Below are positions 61,701 through 64,000 of a stretch of 64,000 nucleotides of DNA, one piece after another. Within the stretch, counting starts at the first letter, position 1. Every line of letters begins with the position of its first letter. Source of the stretch: an uncultured Pseudomonadales bacterium. Its GTDB lineage: Bacteria > Pseudomonadota > Gammaproteobacteria > Pseudomonadales > Azotimanducaceae. The stretch is taken from the NCBI GenBank assembly GCA_958296165.1, contig OY282447.1:124001-188000 (forward strand), read 5' to 3'. A program made the translations under genes and the position numbers. The notes beneath the pieces were generated by a model. That model was not told the DNA's origin. It did no database searches and worked only from the letters and a program-made list of their open reading frames with translations.

Positions 61701-62045
61701 GGAGACGGTGCCGTCTGTCGCCCCCAGTAGGTCTAGGTTGACCGCGTACTCGATGCCCGTCAGTTGCCGAACTCCTTGTGCTTCCAATCTGCGCAGAGTC
61801 GCCATGTCACCCCGCGTGATCGGCTCGTCGGCCTCTTTCCCAAGCGCCTCTTCCACCGCTTTACGAAGGACCGCGTCGGGGACATGGACCGCCGTTTCCG
61901 AATCCGCCGCCTCGACCGCGCCAAGCGCCGGCTGGCGCTCAGCGGGAGATGGCCCGACGTCGCCACCGGTCGCGCCCGCCGCCAACGTCGTCGTAAGGAA
62001 AGCGCACAGGAACGCAAGTACGCCTACTGGTGTTTTGGCTGACAT
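58734..62045 (-). CDS. Secreted leucine-rich-repeat protein with C-terminal A-B-A-B modules
   Basis: 1103 residues. Residues 1-23 are a signal peptide. A helical cap (VPDAVLRKAVEEALGK) leads into about 22-residue internalin-type leucine repeats (LSGLTSLRELWLHDNHRISDVGPLAGL and many more) from about 85 to 370. A short insertion (about 370-440) and further repeats run to about 630. From 644 come four modules: A (VNRSN ... HFNSADLENGN ... YVRTEDGFVTAMHD), B from 758 (FNPASNTRQ ... GHLTNLS), A from 874 and B from 993. These are the same modules as in the array proteins at 16197-39212. It is presumably extracellular and adhesive. Confidence 0.88.
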   Translation of the reverse strand: MSAKTPVGVLAFLCAFLTTTLAAGATGGDVGPSPAERQPALGAVEAADSETAVHVPDAVLRKAVEEALGKEADEPITRGDMATLRRLEAQGVRQLTGIEYAVNLDLLGATDGTVSDLAPLSGLTSLRELWLHDNHRISDVGPLAGLNSLETLLLQKNGITDLAPLSGLRSLTRLYVGENPVTDLAPLSGLTSLRELGLFECPVSDLTPLSNLRSLSNLTLSGTEISDLTPLSNLQSLSELELASTGISDLTPLARLASLRWLNLDNNSISDLTELSGLSGLTSLWGLALDFNRIEDLGPLSSLTNLGQLNLVRNHVRDVAPLAGLTSLQRLLLNNNYIVDAEPLARNTGLGDGDRLNLKGNPLSAKSLETDIPTLLQRGVEVLFDDPARDGAELFAAIADPALAAAIVEALTNDLNYHGHSPYEPHTVDEDDLVDLRILDASNRRIEVLDGLDELATGFQQLRVLDLRGNFIAELSPLAGLTSLRLLHLGGNDISDIGPLAGLDLFLLSLDDNAIEDFAPLADMTPLTSLALDGNSIRDLPALPGSLRFLYLTDNSISDLSPLANLGLVELQLSDNQVTDITPLRFGALEELHLRNNAVQDISPLLRADRLAMVDVRGNPLSGEALSVLGSLRESGVTVLAGEAVPYFPAAGGDREGFVRIVNRSNRDGEVFVEAVDDAGVRVGPVRIGVGARRAVHFNSADLENGNAAKGLDTGIGRPTAGDWRLAVMSPLDVEVLSYVRTEDGFVTAMHDVAPDAVLPTFNPASNTRQRSILRVVNTEAERARWATGGYDDRGAWYPMVGAVEVQPGRALTLTAQELENVHGLGDGNGKWRLRVRGFPWLAMSLLDSPTGHLTNLSTVPDNAEPLADGITRHRVPLFPAARGTRQGFVRVINRSNLSGEVAIEAVDDEGNRSGPARLEMRPLQTVHFNSNDLEAGNAVKGLSGGVGIGEGAWRLALTSTLDLQVLSYIRTADGFITSMHDLAPRAADGSHRVVFFNSGSNARQVSKLRLINNGDRSASVTIAGIDDGGADSGTVAITVPSAQALTFTSAELEAGGGRLAGGLGDGAGKWRLRVDSNAPLAVMSLLESPTGHLANVSTGTED

Positions 62046-62060
62046 TCCCGTTCCGCCTTC

Positions 62061-63314
62061 CTAGCGGCTCGGCCGGAAGTTGGCGACTTGGTGGCGCATT
62101 CGATTTATGCCCTCCACGGCGTCCGCCGGCCCATCCGGCCCGCGCTCTTTTCTGAACCTCGACACCCCAAGCGATGCACCGTCAGGCGCGTACCGCCACG
62201 GTGAAGAATAGAGCGGAATATCTCGGGGAGATTTGTTGCGACTTATGCAGTGGTCGATATATGCCATGATCGTGGTCCAGCAATTTGGCCCGCTCGGCTC
62301 GACGAAGCCGCCCCTGTACCAAATACCGGGCACCGATGCGAAGCGGTCGTGCGAGAGCCCCAAGTTGTGACCGATCTCATGCGCAAAAACATCAGAGGAA
62401 CCATCCACAACGCTGAAGGCACCTGGTGTATTTGCAATTCCTCCAGCTGGACCTGAAACCAAGCTGACAAGATCCGCACCAATGGTGTCCCGCAGGGCGT
62501 GTACGCGGTCCATGTGGCCATCAGCAGGATCGGAAAGCCGGGCAATGTCCCTGCCCACTCGAACCCCAAATTGAGTATCGCCCGTTGCCTCCTCGTAGTC
62601 CACTTTTTCAGCACCGACGAGGTTCAAGGAGACAAAGGCGCCGCTGCGTTCGAAGGCGTCGTTCGTGAAGGCGACCGCCATGTCGATTTTGGATCTCATT
62701 TGCGTCTCGCCACCAGCCGCCTCTTCACGCGCCGGCGTCCAGACGACCAGAACGTCCACAACTGAATCGTCGTCCACGCCGCTCTGAGCCGTCTCGCGGG
62801 ACGTCGCCAAATCCGGATGCACCGCGCCGGCGCACTCGGGGCGCGGTCTGTTCGTCACGTCGCGCAAGGCATGAACGCCGCCGCCCAAATGGACGACCTC
62901 GTACGCGGCGTGCGGCGTCCAGACCGTGCCCGCCACGGCCTGCTCGTGCACCACCAGCGTCACGAATCCCGCGGCGCCGCCTTCGATGCGGCCCGAGAGG
63001 GAATAGCCCCATCTGGTGGGCGCGGTTCGCTCGACGACCATGTCGAGCTCGACGTCGGTTCGCACGTTGAGCAGCAGCCTCCCGGCGCCCGAGTGTTCGA
63101 CGTCGTCCCGCGCCCTGGCCAGCTCGTCGCGGGCGATCCGCACGCGTCGCTCCGACATCTCGCCGACAGGACTAGAAGCCGTGGTTCCTTGGCCGGCGAC
63201 CGCCGCCCACCCCGGCGCGCCTTGCGGCGTCACCGGCAGGAAGAGGCCCGCCGCCTGCGTCCAATTCGCCAGCGCCAGCGCGACAGCGGCGAAAACTGGC
63301 TGCTTACATGTCAT
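62061..63314 (-). CDS. Secreted reprolysin-like (M12B-type) zinc metalloprotease
   Basis: 417 residues. A signal peptide (about 1-21) precedes a propeptide-like beta region. The catalytic domain begins VDVLVVWTPAREEA near 185. The zinc site is FAHEIGHNLGLSHDR near 310 (HExxHxxGxxHD), with the Met-turn TTIMAY about 30 residues later. Zn is bound by three His and the Glu is catalytic. It is 15 bases downstream of the LRR gene start, on the same strand and upstream in transcription, so the protease and LRR protein are probably co-expressed. Confidence 0.85.
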   Translation of the reverse strand: MTCKQPVFAAVALALANWTQAAGLFLPVTPQGAPGWAAVAGQGTTASSPVGEMSERRVRIARDELARARDDVEHSGAGRLLLNVRTDVELDMVVERTAPTRWGYSLSGRIEGGAAGFVTLVVHEQAVAGTVWTPHAAYEVVHLGGGVHALRDVTNRPRPECAGAVHPDLATSRETAQSGVDDDSVVDVLVVWTPAREEAAGGETQMRSKIDMAVAFTNDAFERSGAFVSLNLVGAEKVDYEEATGDTQFGVRVGRDIARLSDPADGHMDRVHALRDTIGADLVSLVSGPAGGIANTPGAFSVVDGSSDVFAHEIGHNLGLSHDRFASVPGIWYRGGFVEPSGPNCWTTIMAYIDHCISRNKSPRDIPLYSSPWRYAPDGASLGVSRFRKERGPDGPADAVEGINRMRHQVANFRPSR

Positions 63315-63586
63315 ATTTCTCGTTTCCTCCGAATCTGCTCAGCTCTCTTCCCGATTCTCTGCACCTGCTGCGGGCCCTGGGCACGGGTACCCTGTTGCTG
63401 CGCCTGAGAGCGCGGACCGTAATCTATTGGCATCGTGCGATGCAAAATAGATGATCCGCCCGCAAGTCAAGCGGCGCACGCCGAGGAAGCAGTCACCTCG
63501 CAGTCCGCGGAACACGGTCGTATTCGAGCATCGGGCGACCTTGCCCAGAAGTCGAAGACATCCACGGCCGCCTCGCCATCCGCCCA

Positions 63587-64000
63587 TCACTGCGCCAGCC
63601 GCTTGCGCTTGCCCTGCACGTAATCCACGAGGATGTATTCACCGAGCTTTTCCGGCGACGTGTAGAACACTCGGCCGCCGTTGATGCGGGCTATGGCGTC
63701 CATGAACGCCTTGAGTTCGTAGTCCGCATCCAGCATGAAGGTGTTGATGGCGATGGATTTCTGCGTGCATTTCTTCACCGCCCGCAAGGTAGCTCGGTAG
63801 GTGGCGGCAGTCGGCGGGTAGGCGAAGCGGGCGCGGCCGTTCTCCAAATGCGCTGTGGGTTCGCCGTCGGAGATCATGATGATCTGCTTGGAGCCCGCGT
63901 TGTGCTTCGCCAGCAGCCGTTCGGCCAGCAGCAGGGCGTGTTGCATGTTGGTGCCCAGCACATATTCGTCCCATTGCAGAAACGGCAAATCGTGGGCCTT
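63587..64000 (-). CDS. VWA-domain protein (5' end beyond window)
   Basis: 138 codons are visible and the frame is open at the window edge. MQHALLLAERLLAKHN is followed by IIMISDGEPTAHLENG (the VWA Asp strand), INTFMLDADYELKAFMDAIARING and FYTSPEKLGEYILVDY. This is the C-terminal half of a VWA fold like that at the end of many chelatase-associated or CoxE-like proteins. The MIDAS DxSxS would lie outside the window. Confidence 0.75.
   Translation of the reverse strand, partial: KAHDLPFLQWDEYVLGTNMQHALLLAERLLAKHNAGSKQIIMISDGEPTAHLENGRARFAYPPTAATYRATLRAVKKCTQKSIAINTFMLDADYELKAFMDAIARINGGRVFYTSPEKLGEYILVDYVQGKRKRLAQ

Overview
The window is GC-rich bacterial chromosome, most plausibly from a marine or host-associated Pseudomonadota heterotroph. 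This rests on gene content: D-aminoacylase-type and YtcJ-type amidohydrolases, an LLM-class monooxygenase, a sulfatase, a DUF35/thiolase pair, a PhyH dioxygenase and MsbA-type ABC exporters. There is no rRNA or other phylogenetic marker, so the taxon is inference. One tRNA (Asn, GTT) is present.

Left flank (1-16 kb). Catabolic and housekeeping genes: an AMP-dependent ligase fused to a VOC domain, a tandem-VOC protein coupled to an LLM monooxygenase, an enoyl-CoA hydratase, a sulfatase and three amidohydrolases. A base-composition-distinct islet at 4288-7178 holds a UvrD-like helicase and a DUF433/DUF5615 toxin-antitoxin pair.

Central accessory region (15-39.2 kb). Five long direct copies (about 2.57 kb, all on +) of an unrecognised secreted protein gene begin at 16197, 22183, 27269, 31138 and 36636. 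A sixth is reduced to its signal peptide at 21170. Architecture is signal peptide, four roughly 110-residue modules in A-B-A-B order, a PKD-like domain, and a C-terminal domain resembling a degenerate subtilase. Copies 1, 2 and 5 are intact. Copy 3 is a frameshifted chimera. Copy 4 is split by a 1.4-kb IS110-family element whose non-coding end carries a readable bridge-RNA guide set matching both its donor ends and this target. Between the copies lie unrelated cargo units: an OLD-like ATPase with a Cys-bearing partner, a low-GC protein with a PIN-like stretch, IS and integrase debris, and two diverged versions of a two-gene unit (membrane-anchored PLD-like protein plus small membrane protein) on either side of copy 4. 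The repeat copies probably serve as homology for gene conversion and cargo exchange.

Right flank (39.4-64 kb). A DUF35/thiolase pair, HAD phosphatases, tRNA-Asn, an ankyrin protein, two D-aminoacylases and another amidohydrolase, a DUF1015 protein, an archaeal-type ATPase, an AbrB-like protein, a PEP-mutase/ICL-family lyase, PhyH, and a heterodimeric ABC exporter. It ends with a secreted leucine-rich-repeat protein carrying the same A-B-A-B modules, a secreted reprolysin-like zinc protease, and a VWA protein cut by the window edge. The recurrence of the modules on two different scaffolds suggests an undescribed extracellular domain used repeatedly by this organism.
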